Origin: Acetobacteraceae bacterium
GTDB taxonomy: Bacteria > Pseudomonadota > Alphaproteobacteria > Acetobacterales > Acetobacteraceae
Length of the DNA: 10,507 nucleotides
NCBI GenBank assembly: GCA_947476855.1
Contig: CANJSR010000147.1
Span: 1 to 10,507, forward strand
Reading direction: 5' to 3'
Shown in pieces: positions 1 through 5,873 of the stretch (its first letter is position 1; each line of letters starts with the position of its first letter). Position numbers and translations under genes: made by a program. A model generated the notes under the pieces. The model searched no databases and was not told where the DNA came from. It worked only from the letters and a program-made list of their open reading frames with translations.

Positions 1-58
1 CTATCGCGGCAGGCCGCCGTCCAGGGACGGCGACCGGCCGTATCGTTTGAAGCCCGCT
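1..58. other. Window-edge intergenic sequence with a small GC hairpin
   Basis: No gene can be supported here. The stretch lies downstream of the leftward DUF465 gene. It contains a perfect 7-base inverted repeat, GCCGTCC at 16-22 and GGACGGC at 25-31, which would fold as a 6-bp stem with a CAGG loop. A second small dyad, TGAAGC at 48-53 and GCTTCA at 56-61, includes the DUF465 stop codon. Neither is followed by a run of T on either strand, so at best these are weak terminators. A rightward frame stopping at 48-50 could be the tail of a gene outside the window, but 16 codons are too few to judge. Confidence 0.35.
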
Positions 59-232
59 TCAGTTCACCTCGGCGAGCAATTTCTCCATTTCATCCTTGAG
101 CTGCAATTTCTCCACCTTCAGCCGTACCAGCGTATCGCTGTCGGGTCGGGGCCGCTTGTCCTCATCATGGATGAGGGTTTCAAGGGTGGAATGGCGCTGC
201 TTCAGAGCATCCAGGCGGGCGTGATAAGCCAT
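59..232 (-). CDS. DUF465 / YdcH-family small coiled-coil protein (57 aa)
   Basis: This encodes a small, charged, helical protein of the DUF465 (YdcH-like) family, whose function is not established. The family hallmark is visible in the C-terminal half (residues 36-55), where the run LVRLKVEKLQLKDEMEKL alternates Leu with Lys/Glu as in a short coiled coil. The N-terminal half, with H14 and LETLIHDE at residues 17-24, also matches the family pattern. There is no signal peptide or membrane segment, so it is presumably cytoplasmic. The frame stays open further upstream, to 508. I chose the ATG at 232 because it gives the usual family length and has a strong GGAGGT ribosome site nine bases upstream, whereas the upstream extension has no family resemblance and overlaps the divergent DUF465 gene. 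It is transcribed away from its paralogue at 386. Family membership is confident; the role is unknown. Confidence 0.9.
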   Translation of the reverse strand: MAYHARLDALKQRHSTLETLIHDEDKRPRPDSDTLVRLKVEKLQLKDEMEKLLAEVN

Positions 233-241
233 GGGCGATCT

Positions 242-247
242 ACCTCC
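242..247 (-). promoter_or_regulatory. Ribosome binding site of the leftward DUF465 gene
   Basis: On the minus strand this reads GGAGGT, a near-perfect Shine-Dalgarno sequence, nine bases before the ATG at 232-230. It decides the start of the 57-aa DUF465 protein over the longer open frame. Confidence 0.8.
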
Positions 248-266
248 AGTTGCTTCTAGGTGGACG

Positions 267-292
267 ACCGCTACCGCTGATCTGGTAGCGGT
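267..292. repeat. Perfect 9-bp inverted repeat with 8-bp spacer
   Basis: ACCGCTACC at 267-275 is exactly mirrored by GGTAGCGGT at 284-292, separated by eight bases. The left arm also begins a tandem direct repeat, ACCGCT at 267-272 and 273-278. On the plus strand the right arm is followed by six A (293-298). On the minus strand six T therefore precede the hairpin instead of following it, so it is not a standard intrinsic terminator in either direction. It lies 35 bases upstream of the leftward DUF465 start codon, which suits a regulator-binding dyad or a hairpin in the 5' leader of that gene. The symmetry is seen directly; the function is inferred. Confidence 0.6.
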
Positions 293-385
293 AAAAAACC
301 CTAGACCCATCGGGGCGCGCACCGCCAGCCGGAAATGGCCCCTTCGGGCCTGTGTGACGCATAATTTATCTGCTAGGTTGACCGA

Positions 386-589
386 ATGTTGACCGATCGT
401 GATTCCCTGCTGCGCAAGCTGCATGAACTCCGCAGTGAGCATCGAGACCTCGACACGGTCATCGCGCGCCTCGCCGACCAGGGCGCGTCCGACCAGCTGC
501 ACCTGCAACGGTTGAAGAAGCGCAAGCTGATGCTGAAGGATGAGATTTCCTGGCTGGAAAGCCGGCTCATTCCAGACAACATCGCATGA
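386..589 (+). CDS. DUF465 / YdcH-family small coiled-coil protein (67 aa), upstream of purE
   Basis: This is a second DUF465-family protein, paralogous to the one encoded leftward at 59-232. Residues 41-59 ([19 protein letters not shown]) carry the family signature of Leu and Lys/Arg heptads followed by LKDEI, and residues 12-28 form a charged helix. There is no signal peptide or membrane span. The family's role is not established; the fold is expected to be a short helical hairpin. The ATG at 386 follows a weak AGG at 375-377, eight bases upstream. The stop overlaps the purE start in ATGA (586-589), so the two genes are almost certainly co-transcribed and probably translationally coupled. 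Whether the protein has anything to do with purine synthesis cannot be told from the sequence. Confidence 0.9.
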   Translation: MLTDRDSLLRKLHELRSEHRDLDTVIARLADQGASDQLHLQRLKKRKLMLKDEISWLESRLIPDNIA

Positions 590-1080
590 GCGTGACCGAT
601 CCCGTTGTCGGCATCATCATGGGCAGCCAGTCGGACTGGGACACCATGGTCCATGCGCGGGAGATGCTGAACCGGCTGGGCGTGCCGCATGAGGTTCGGA
701 TCGTCTCGGCCCACCGCACGCCGGACCGGCTGCGGGAATACGCGACCGGGGCACGGGCGCGGGGGCTGAAGGTGATCATCGCCGGCGCCGGCGGGGCCGC
801 CCATCTGCCCGGCATGTGCGCCGCCTGGACGTCGCTTCCCGTGCTGGGCGTTCCCGTCGAGTCGCATGCGCTAAAGGGCATGGACAGCCTGCTTTCGATC
901 GCCCAGATGCCCGCCGGAGTCCCGGTCGGAACGCTCGCCATCGGGCGTGCGGGCGCGGTCAACGCGGCGCTGCTCGCGGCATCGATCCTGTCGATCGCCG
1001 ATTCGGACCTGGCCGACCGCCTCGGCGCGCTGCGCGCCGAACAGACCCAGGGCGTCGCGTTCGAGCCGAAGGACCCGTGA
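586..1080 (+). CDS. purE: N5-carboxyaminoimidazole ribonucleotide mutase (PurE, class I)
   Basis: PurE moves the carboxyl group of N5-CAIR to C4 of the imidazole to give CAIR, a step of de novo purine synthesis in the cytoplasm; the class I enzyme is typically an octamer. The 164-aa length is normal for class I. Family motifs appear in order: GSQSDW at residues 13-18 (phosphate and substrate loop), SAHRTP at 41-46 with the conserved His43 that matches the catalytic His of the E. coli enzyme, [12 protein letters not shown] at 66-77, LGVPVES at 87-93, and [14 protein letters not shown] at 107-120. The start overlaps the preceding DUF465 stop by four bases and has no good ribosome site of its own. 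The stop overlaps the GTG start of purK. Together with PurK this shows the bacterial two-step route to CAIR rather than the single-step class II route. Confidence 0.98.
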   Translation: MSVTDPVVGIIMGSQSDWDTMVHAREMLNRLGVPHEVRIVSAHRTPDRLREYATGARARGLKVIIAGAGGAAHLPGMCAAWTSLPVLGVPVESHALKGMDSLLSIAQMPAGVPVGTLAIGRAGAVNAALLAASILSIADSDLADRLGALRAEQTQGVAFEPKDP

Positions 1081-2210
1081 CGGTTTTTCCCCTTCCCCCC
1101 AATGCCACGATCGGCCTGGTTGGCGGCGGCCAGTTGGGCCGGATGTCCGCCCTTGCGGCCGCGCGCCTGGGCTATCGCTGCCATATCCTGACGCGGGAGG
1201 TCGACAGCCCGGCCGCACAGGTCGCCCACGAGGTCACGATCAGCGACTACAGCGATCCCGTCTCGCTGCGGGCCTTTGCCGCGCAGGTTGATGTCATCAG
1301 CTTCGAATTCGAGAATGTCAGCGCCGAGGGGCTGGAGCTTCTCGCCTCGCTCAAGCCCGTGCGCCCGTCGCCCGATGTGCTACGGCTCAGCCAGGACCGG
1401 ATCGCCGAGAAGACGTTCCTGAACGGGGCGGGTGCGCCCACCGCGCCCTGGGCGCCGGTCGGGTCGCTGGCCGAATTGGAAGAAGCGGTCGGGCGGCTGG
1501 GGCTGCCGGCGGTGCTGAAGACCACGCGGCTGGGCTATGACGGCAAGGGCCAGGCGATGCTGCGCGCGCCGGAAGACCTGGCACCGGCCTGGGAACGGCT
1601 GTCGCCGAAACCGCTGGTGCTGGAAGGATTCGTCGATTTCTCCCGCGAAATCAGCGTGGTGGTCGCGCGCGGGGCGGATGGGACGGTGTCGTCGTTCGAC
1701 ACGGTGGAAAACCGCCATCGCAACCATATCCTGGACATGACGCTGGCCCCCGCGCGCATCACGCCCGAGGTCGATGCCGCCGCGCAGGCAACCGCCCATC
1801 GTGTGGCGGAGGCGATCGGCCTGGTCGGGCTGCTGGCGGTTGAAATGTTCGTCGACCGCGACGGGCGGGTGCTGGTGAATGAAATCGCGCCCCGGCCGCA
1901 TAATTCCGGCCACTGGACGATCGACGCTTGCCCGGTTTCTCAGTTCGAGATGCATATCCGCGCCATCGCCGGCCTGCCTTTGCCGCGCGCTGTGCGGCAC
2001 TCAGACGCGGTGATGAAGAACCTGGTGGGGCCCGAGGAAACGGCGCTCTGGCAGCAAATCCTGGGGACTCCGGGGCTTATCCCGCATCTGTATGGGAAGG
2101 CCGAGGCGCATCCGGGGCGGAAGATGGGGCATGTCACGCGGCTGTTCCCCAAGGGCGCGCTGCCGGGGGATTTTGGCGTGGCGGATGCGTTGGGGATTTT
2201 GGGGGGTTAG
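1077..2210 (+). CDS. purK: N5-carboxyaminoimidazole ribonucleotide synthase (PurK)
   Basis: PurK is an ATP-grasp enzyme that uses ATP and bicarbonate to carboxylate AIR to N5-CAIR, the substrate of PurE. The 377-aa product has the N-terminal GGGQLGRM loop (residues 16-23), FEFENV (77-81 region), the ATP-grasp segment [13 protein letters not shown] (147-159), and the metal and ATP-binding segment [17 protein letters not shown] (268-284). The C-terminal lid has [14 protein letters not shown] (340-353). The frame is open back to 816, but homology begins just before the glycine loop. The only sensible start is the GTG at 1077, which overlaps the purE stop in GTGA, with GAAGGA at 1068-1073 as a close ribosome site. 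The last codons run through G-rich DNA and end GILGG. It converges with the TctC-like gene after 22 bases. Confidence 0.97.
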   Translation: MTVFPLPPNATIGLVGGGQLGRMSALAAARLGYRCHILTREVDSPAAQVAHEVTISDYSDPVSLRAFAAQVDVISFEFENVSAEGLELLASLKPVRPSPDVLRLSQDRIAEKTFLNGAGAPTAPWAPVGSLAELEEAVGRLGLPAVLKTTRLGYDGKGQAMLRAPEDLAPAWERLSPKPLVLEGFVDFSREISVVVARGADGTVSSFDTVENRHRNHILDMTLAPARITPEVDAAAQATAHRVAEAIGLVGLLAVEMFVDRDGRVLVNEIAPRPHNSGHWTIDACPVSQFEMHIRAIAGLPLPRAVRHSDAVMKNLVGPEETALWQQILGTPGLIPHLYGKAEAHPGRKMGHVTRLFPKGALPGDFGVADALGILGG

Positions 2211-2222
2211 GGGGTTCCCCCC
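2201..2222. terminator. Possible hairpin between convergent purK and the TctC-like gene
   Basis: GGGGGG at 2201-2206 can pair with CCCCCC at 2217-2222 around a 10-base loop that contains the purK TAG. No T tract follows on either strand, so this is only a weak candidate for an end-of-operon signal. It is nevertheless the only structure in the 22-bp gap where the two operons meet. The adjoining G runs (2192-2195, 2201-2206, 2210-2214) could stack in other ways. Confidence 0.25.
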
Positions 2223-2232
2223 GCGTCTGCCC

Positions 2233-3198
2233 TCAGCCGCTGGAGGAAGGCAACCAGGGGTCGGTGCGCCACATCCGGTCGAGGTCCATGCGTTCGGCCT
2301 CCACCATCCGGGCCCACGCGGCACCCTCGGTCCAGACCGGGACAAACCCCATCTCATCGGCGTGCTGGCGGAACTCCGGGTCCTGCACCACGGCCCGCAG
2401 CACATCCACCACCCGCCCGGTCAGGTCCGTCGGCAGGCCCGCCGGCGCCGCCATCCCGCGCCGGATCGATGCGGCCAGCGGCACCCCGGCTTCCTTCAGC
2501 ACCGGCATGTCCGGCAGCATCCCGAACCGGTTGCGCGACGCCAGCCCAATCCCGTGCAGCCGCCCGTCCCGCAGCGCCCCGATCGCATCCGTCAACCCCA
2601 GGGCCGCGGCCGAGACATTGCCACTCAGCACCGCCTGCTTGGCGGCCGAGGACGACGGAAACGGCACGATGTTCAGCCGGGTCTGTGCCACCGCCTGCAA
2701 GCGCAGCGCGGCCAGATGCGGCGGGCTGCCCGGCGGCGGGGTGCCGAGCGGAAAGGCGTCCGAATCCTCGGCCGCGCGCCGGATCACATCCTGCACGGAT
2801 TCAAGCGGCGCGGCGGCGGGAGAGACGAAGGCGATCGGCTCCAGCAGGACCGCGCCCAGCAGCAGCAGGCGGGACATGATCGCGCTGTCGCCCCGGTCGA
2901 CCATCCGCGCGGACAAGGCCGGCGTCGATAGCCACCCCAGGGTGGCACCACTCGCGGGGGCATCGGCCAGGGCGGTGATCGCGTTCAGACCGCCGGCGCC
3001 GGGAAGATTGCGGATACCGAGGTCCCCGATCCCGCCCTGCCGGACGATGAAGGGCAGGATCGCGCGGGACATCACATCCAGCCGGGACCCGTAGGTCGCG
3101 CCCAGCAGCACCGTCGTCCGCCGGTTCGCGCGCGCCGGTCGCGGGACGGGCAGCGCCAGCGCCGACAGGCCCGTCAGCGCGGCGCGGCGGGTGATCAT
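2233..3198 (-). CDS. Bug/TctC-family periplasmic solute-binding protein with Tat-like signal
   Basis: This resembles the extracytoplasmic binding proteins of tripartite tricarboxylate transporters (TctC, or Bug proteins), which bind small organic acids in the periplasm. Length 321 aa is normal. The N-terminus MITRRAAL, a hydrophobic stretch to about residue 18, and ARA at 22-24 look like a twin-arginine signal with cleavage after Ala24. Family-like segments are NLPGAGG (64-70), GTPPPGSPPHLAALRL (152-167), MPVLKEAGVPL (231-241) and APAGLPTDL (251-259). The usual proline- and glycine-rich binding loop near the mature N-terminus is replaced by TYGSRLDVMSR (35-45), so it is a divergent member and its ligand cannot be predicted. 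No TctA or TctB membrane partner is in the window. The ATG overlaps the secF stop by four bases (3195-3198), with only a distant GGAG upstream, so its translation probably depends on secF. Confidence 0.85.
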   Translation of the reverse strand: MITRRAALTGLSALALPVPRPARANRRTTVLLGATYGSRLDVMSRAILPFIVRQGGIGDLGIRNLPGAGGLNAITALADAPASGATLGWLSTPALSARMVDRGDSAIMSRLLLLGAVLLEPIAFVSPAAAPLESVQDVIRRAAEDSDAFPLGTPPPGSPPHLAALRLQAVAQTRLNIVPFPSSSAAKQAVLSGNVSAAALGLTDAIGALRDGRLHGIGLASRNRFGMLPDMPVLKEAGVPLAASIRRGMAAPAGLPTDLTGRVVDVLRAVVQDPEFRQHADEMGFVPVWTEGAAWARMVEAERMDLDRMWRTDPWLPSSSG

Positions 3199-4169
3199 GG
3201 CGCGGGTGACTGCTCCACGGCGGGGTTCGCCCCCGGGGTGGCGACCGGCGCCGCGGCATCGCGCCGCAGCCGGTGCTCCCCCAGGAACAACAGAATCGGC
3301 GCGGCGATGAAGATCGAGGACGACGTGCCGACCACGATCCCGAACAGCATCACCCAGGCAAAGCCCGACAGCGACTCGCCGCCGAACAGCGCCAGCGGCA
3401 GGGCCGCCAGGAAGATGGTCATGGAGGTGCCCAGCGTGCGGTTCAGCGTTTCATTGATCGACAGGTCGATCAATTCGCGCAGCGGCATGGACTTGTACTT
3501 GCGAAGGTTTTCCCGCATCCGGTCATACACCACCACCTTGTCGTTGGTGGAGTAGCCGAGGATCGTCAGGATCGCCGCGACCATGACCAGGTCGAACTCG
3601 AACCGCGCCACGACCATGAAGCCGATGGCCTTGGTCAGATCGAGGATCAGGGTCACGACCGCGCCCACGGCGAACTGCCACTCGAAGCGGAACCAGATAT
3701 AGACCAGGATCATCAGCAGGCTGCCGCCCAGCGCGAGCATGCCCTGCTGGAACAACTCGGCCGACACCGCGGCACCCACCGCGTCGGTGCGGACCACGCG
3801 GGTACCCGGAATGGCCTTGTCCAGCGCGGCGCGAACCTTGGTCACGGCTTCCTGCGTCGCGGCCTCGGACGGTTGGGCTTCCAGGCGGATCAGCACGTCG
3901 GTCGGGTCGCCAAACTGCTGCACGCCTTGGGCATTGACCCCGTCGGCGGCCAGGGACGACCGGATCAGCGCGAAATCGGCCGGCGCGGGCGTGCGAATTT
4001 CCATCACCACGCCACCGGCGAAGTCGATACCCAGATGCGGTCCTGGATAGAAGAACACGATCACCGAGGCGATGGACAGCACGGCCGACACGGCCAGGCC
4101 CATGATTCGCCCGCGCATGAACTGGATGCGGGTGTCGTCACGGACAAAACGAATCATCGGTTTCAGCAT
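3195..4169 (-). CDS. secF: Protein translocase subunit SecF
   Basis: SecF works with SecD in the inner membrane, using the proton gradient to help pull secreted proteins through SecYEG. The 324-aa product shows the expected order. A first membrane helix lies at about residues 22-41, then the periplasmic GIDFAGGVVMEI segment (48-58) and RTDAVGAAVSAEL (127-139). Helices follow from about 145, with the conserved cytoplasmic motif LGYSTNDKVVVYDRMREN at 204-221, NETLNRTLGTS at 239-249 and the final helices to about 297. The tail (298-324) is Ala/Pro-rich. Start choice: ATG at 4169, with GAGG eight bases upstream overlapping the secD stop. The gene follows secD after 10 bases and overlaps the TctC-like gene by four. 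All core features are intact. Confidence 0.97.
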   Translation of the reverse strand: MLKPMIRFVRDDTRIQFMRGRIMGLAVSAVLSIASVIVFFYPGPHLGIDFAGGVVMEIRTPAPADFALIRSSLAADGVNAQGVQQFGDPTDVLIRLEAQPSEAATQEAVTKVRAALDKAIPGTRVVRTDAVGAAVSAELFQQGMLALGGSLLMILVYIWFRFEWQFAVGAVVTLILDLTKAIGFMVVARFEFDLVMVAAILTILGYSTNDKVVVYDRMRENLRKYKSMPLRELIDLSINETLNRTLGTSMTIFLAALPLALFGGESLSGFAWVMLFGIVVGTSSSIFIAAPILLFLGEHRLRRDAAAPVATPGANPAVEQSPAP

Positions 4170-4177
4170 GATGGTGG

Positions 4178-4182
4178 CCTCA
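4178..4182 (-). promoter_or_regulatory. secF ribosome binding site fused to the secD stop codon
   Basis: On the minus strand this reads TGAGG. The TGA is the secD stop (4182-4180) and GAGG is the Shine-Dalgarno core for secF, eight bases before its ATG. A ribosome finishing secD therefore ends on the secF ribosome site, a typical layout for coupled translation of proteins made in equal amounts. Confidence 0.7.
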
Positions 4183-5757
4183 GACCGGCAGGGTTTTCGG
4201 CCTGGTGCGAAGGTACCAGGTTCCGACCAGAAGCCGGGTCAGCATCCAGTTGGTGAACAGCGTCGTCGCGATGCCGATCGTGATCGTCACGGCGAACCCG
4301 CGCACGGGGCCGGAGCCGAAGGCGAACAGCATCACATGCGACAGGAACGCCGCCGCATTTGAATCAAAAATCGTGCTGAACGCTCGGCTGAAGCCATGTT
4401 CCAGGGCCGAGAGCGGGGGACGGCCAGCACGGAACTCCTCCCGTATGCGTTCGTTGACCAGGATGTTGGCATCCACCGCGACGCCGAGCGTGAGGAGGAT
4501 GCCGGCCATGCCGGGGAGGGTGAGGGTGGCGCCGATGACCGACATGATGGCCAGCATCAGCATGACATTGACCAGCAGGGCGATGTTCGCGAACCAGCCG
4601 AACAGCCCGTAGAACACGCCCATGAAGGCGATGACGAACAGGAAGCCCACGATCAGTGACAGCGCGCCCGCCCGGATACTGTCGGCGCCGAGTTCGGGGC
4701 CGACGCTGCGTTCCTCCACCACCGTCAGCGGTGCCGGCAGGGCGCCGGCGCGCAGCAGGACGGCAAGCTCGCTCGCGGTCGCGGCGGTGAACGATCCGCT
4801 GATCTGACCGCGGCCGGCGGTGATCGGCTCCCGGATCACCGGGGCGGAGATCACCTTGTCATCCAGCACGATGGCGAAGCGGCGGTTGACGTTGGCGCGG
4901 GTGATGTCGCCGAAGCGCTTGGCGCCGACCGAGTTGAACTGGAAGTTGACGACCCATTCCCCGTTCTGCGGGTTGGTGCCGGCGCGGGCATCCGTCAGCT
5001 CACTGCCATCGACGTCGACGCGCTTGCGGACGGCCACGCGTTCCCCGGGGCGTTCCTGCATCGGCAGATACTCGATGCCGGGCGGCGGCGGGGAATTGGA
5101 CATCGGGTTGGCGGTTTCGTCCACCAGACGGAAGGTCATCTTGGCGGTCTTGCCCAACAACTGCTTGATGCGGTTGGGATCGTTGATGCCGGGAAGCTGG
5201 ACGATGATGCGGTCGGAGCCCTGCTGGGCGATATGCGGCTCCACCACGCCGGTTTCGTCGATGCGGCGACGCACGATCTCGATCGATTGCTCCACCGCGC
5301 CCTTGGCCCGTGCCGCGAGCGCGACGGGCGACAGGGTCAGGGTGATGGTGCCGTCGGGGGTAGAGGCGATGGCCATGTCGGGCAGGTTGCTGGTGCCGGC
5401 GGGCTGGATCAGCTTCCGCAGGGCGGCGACAGCGGTATCGGTCTTGGTCGCGTCGCGCAGGCGCAGCAGGATGCGGTTCTGGTCCGGCTGGGCTTCCAGG
5501 GTCTGGTAGAAGATCTGGCCGGGGCGCAGTTCCTGCCGGACGCCATCGGTCAGGCTTTCCAGCCGGTCCTTGACGACGGTCTTCATGTCGACCTCGAGCA
5601 GCAGGTAGCTGCCGCCCTGGAGGTCGAGCCCGAGGCTGACCGTCCGCCAGGGGATCCAGGAGGCGGGCGCCGGCATCAGGTTCGGAATGCACAGGAGAAG
5701 CCCAAGAAGGCAGGCGCCGAGGATGGCGGTGATCTTCAGTCGGCTGAAATACAACAT
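4180..5757 (-). CDS. secD: Protein translocase subunit SecD
   Basis: SecD is the large partner of SecF in the inner membrane and drives a late step of Sec-dependent export. The 525-aa length is within the normal range. A first membrane helix spans about residues 8-28, followed by the hallmark SLGLDLQGGSYLLLEVD (41-57). A large periplasmic region includes RRRIDETGVVEP (163-174), IIVQLPGI (184-191), FAIVLDDKVISAP (294-306) and LLRAGALPAPL (334-344). SVGPELGADSI (351-361) leads into the helical core, with the conserved GMAGILLTLGVAVDANILVNE at 416-436 and FSRAFSTIFDSN at 456-467. The start at 5757 places the first helix correctly, but no strong ribosome site precedes it. The commonly adjacent yajC is absent: an MFS permease lies upstream after 116 bases. 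Confidence 0.97.
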   Translation of the reverse strand: MLYFSRLKITAILGACLLGLLLCIPNLMPAPASWIPWRTVSLGLDLQGGSYLLLEVDMKTVVKDRLESLTDGVRQELRPGQIFYQTLEAQPDQNRILLRLRDATKTDTAVAALRKLIQPAGTSNLPDMAIASTPDGTITLTLSPVALAARAKGAVEQSIEIVRRRIDETGVVEPHIAQQGSDRIIVQLPGINDPNRIKQLLGKTAKMTFRLVDETANPMSNSPPPPGIEYLPMQERPGERVAVRKRVDVDGSELTDARAGTNPQNGEWVVNFQFNSVGAKRFGDITRANVNRRFAIVLDDKVISAPVIREPITAGRGQISGSFTAATASELAVLLRAGALPAPLTVVEERSVGPELGADSIRAGALSLIVGFLFVIAFMGVFYGLFGWFANIALLVNVMLMLAIMSVIGATLTLPGMAGILLTLGVAVDANILVNERIREEFRAGRPPLSALEHGFSRAFSTIFDSNAAAFLSHVMLFAFGSGPVRGFAVTITIGIATTLFTNWMLTRLLVGTWYLRTRPKTLPV

Positions 5758-5790
5758 GGGCTTCGGGACCGCGCTCCCTGGGGATTTGGT

Positions 5791-5833
5791 GGCCGGCGTA
5801 CCGGCCCGGCTCTATGCGCCGGGGGCCGGGCCG
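5791..5833. terminator. GC-rich overlapping inverted repeats between the MFS gene and secD
   Basis: Two hairpins compete for the same bases. The first is GGCCGG (5791-5796) with CCGGCC (5801-5806) and a CGTA loop. The second is CGGCCCGGC (5802-5810) with GCCGGGCCG (5825-5833), nine pairs around a 14-base loop. They lie 40-85 bases past the MFS stop and 34-76 bases before the secD start, on the leftward transcript. Neither is followed by a T run, so a Rho-independent terminator for the MFS gene is possible but unproven. Because the arms overlap and are mutually exclusive, a leader structure ahead of secD is an alternative. Confidence 0.35.
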
Positions 5834-5873
5834 TTGTCCAGTAGCACGGTAAGAGCGCGGGCGGTTCCCGGCC

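Larger units (their letters stand above)
233..385. promoter_or_regulatory. Divergent intergenic region between two DUF465 genes
   Basis: This 153-bp region must contain the promoters for both divergent transcripts. An AT-rich island at 361-369 (ATAATTTAT) stands out in otherwise GC-rich DNA. CATAAT at 360-365 could serve as a rightward -10 box, but no convincing -35 box lies 16-18 bases upstream, so a precise promoter cannot be assigned. A small hairpin, GGCCC at 337-341 and GGGCC at 346-350 with a CTTC loop, lies just before the island. The large inverted repeat at 267-292 is listed separately. Confidence 0.5.

Noticed and set aside
267..298. Intrinsic terminator made of the 9-bp dyad plus the A run
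   Set aside because: The run is A after the hairpin on the plus strand and T before the hairpin on the minus strand, so no transcript would have a hairpin followed by U.
233..508. Upstream extension of the leftward DUF465 reading frame (to 149 aa)
   Set aside because: The added residues do not resemble the family, run across the intergenic dyad and the divergent DUF465 gene, and lie upstream of a clear GGAGGT ribosome site that serves the ATG at 232.
816..1076. Upstream extension of the purK frame inside purE
   Set aside because: It is an Arg-rich shadow of purE in another frame; PurK homology begins after the GTG at 1077.
1928..3094. Rightward open frame spanning the purK end and the TctC-like gene (388 aa)
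   Set aside because: It is Ser/Arg/Pro-rich with no domain, and crosses from one real gene into the antisense of another.
3273..4256. Rightward open frame opposite secF (327 aa)
   Set aside because: It is a His/Gln/Arg/Asp-rich antisense shadow; the secF frame on the other strand is complete and conserved.
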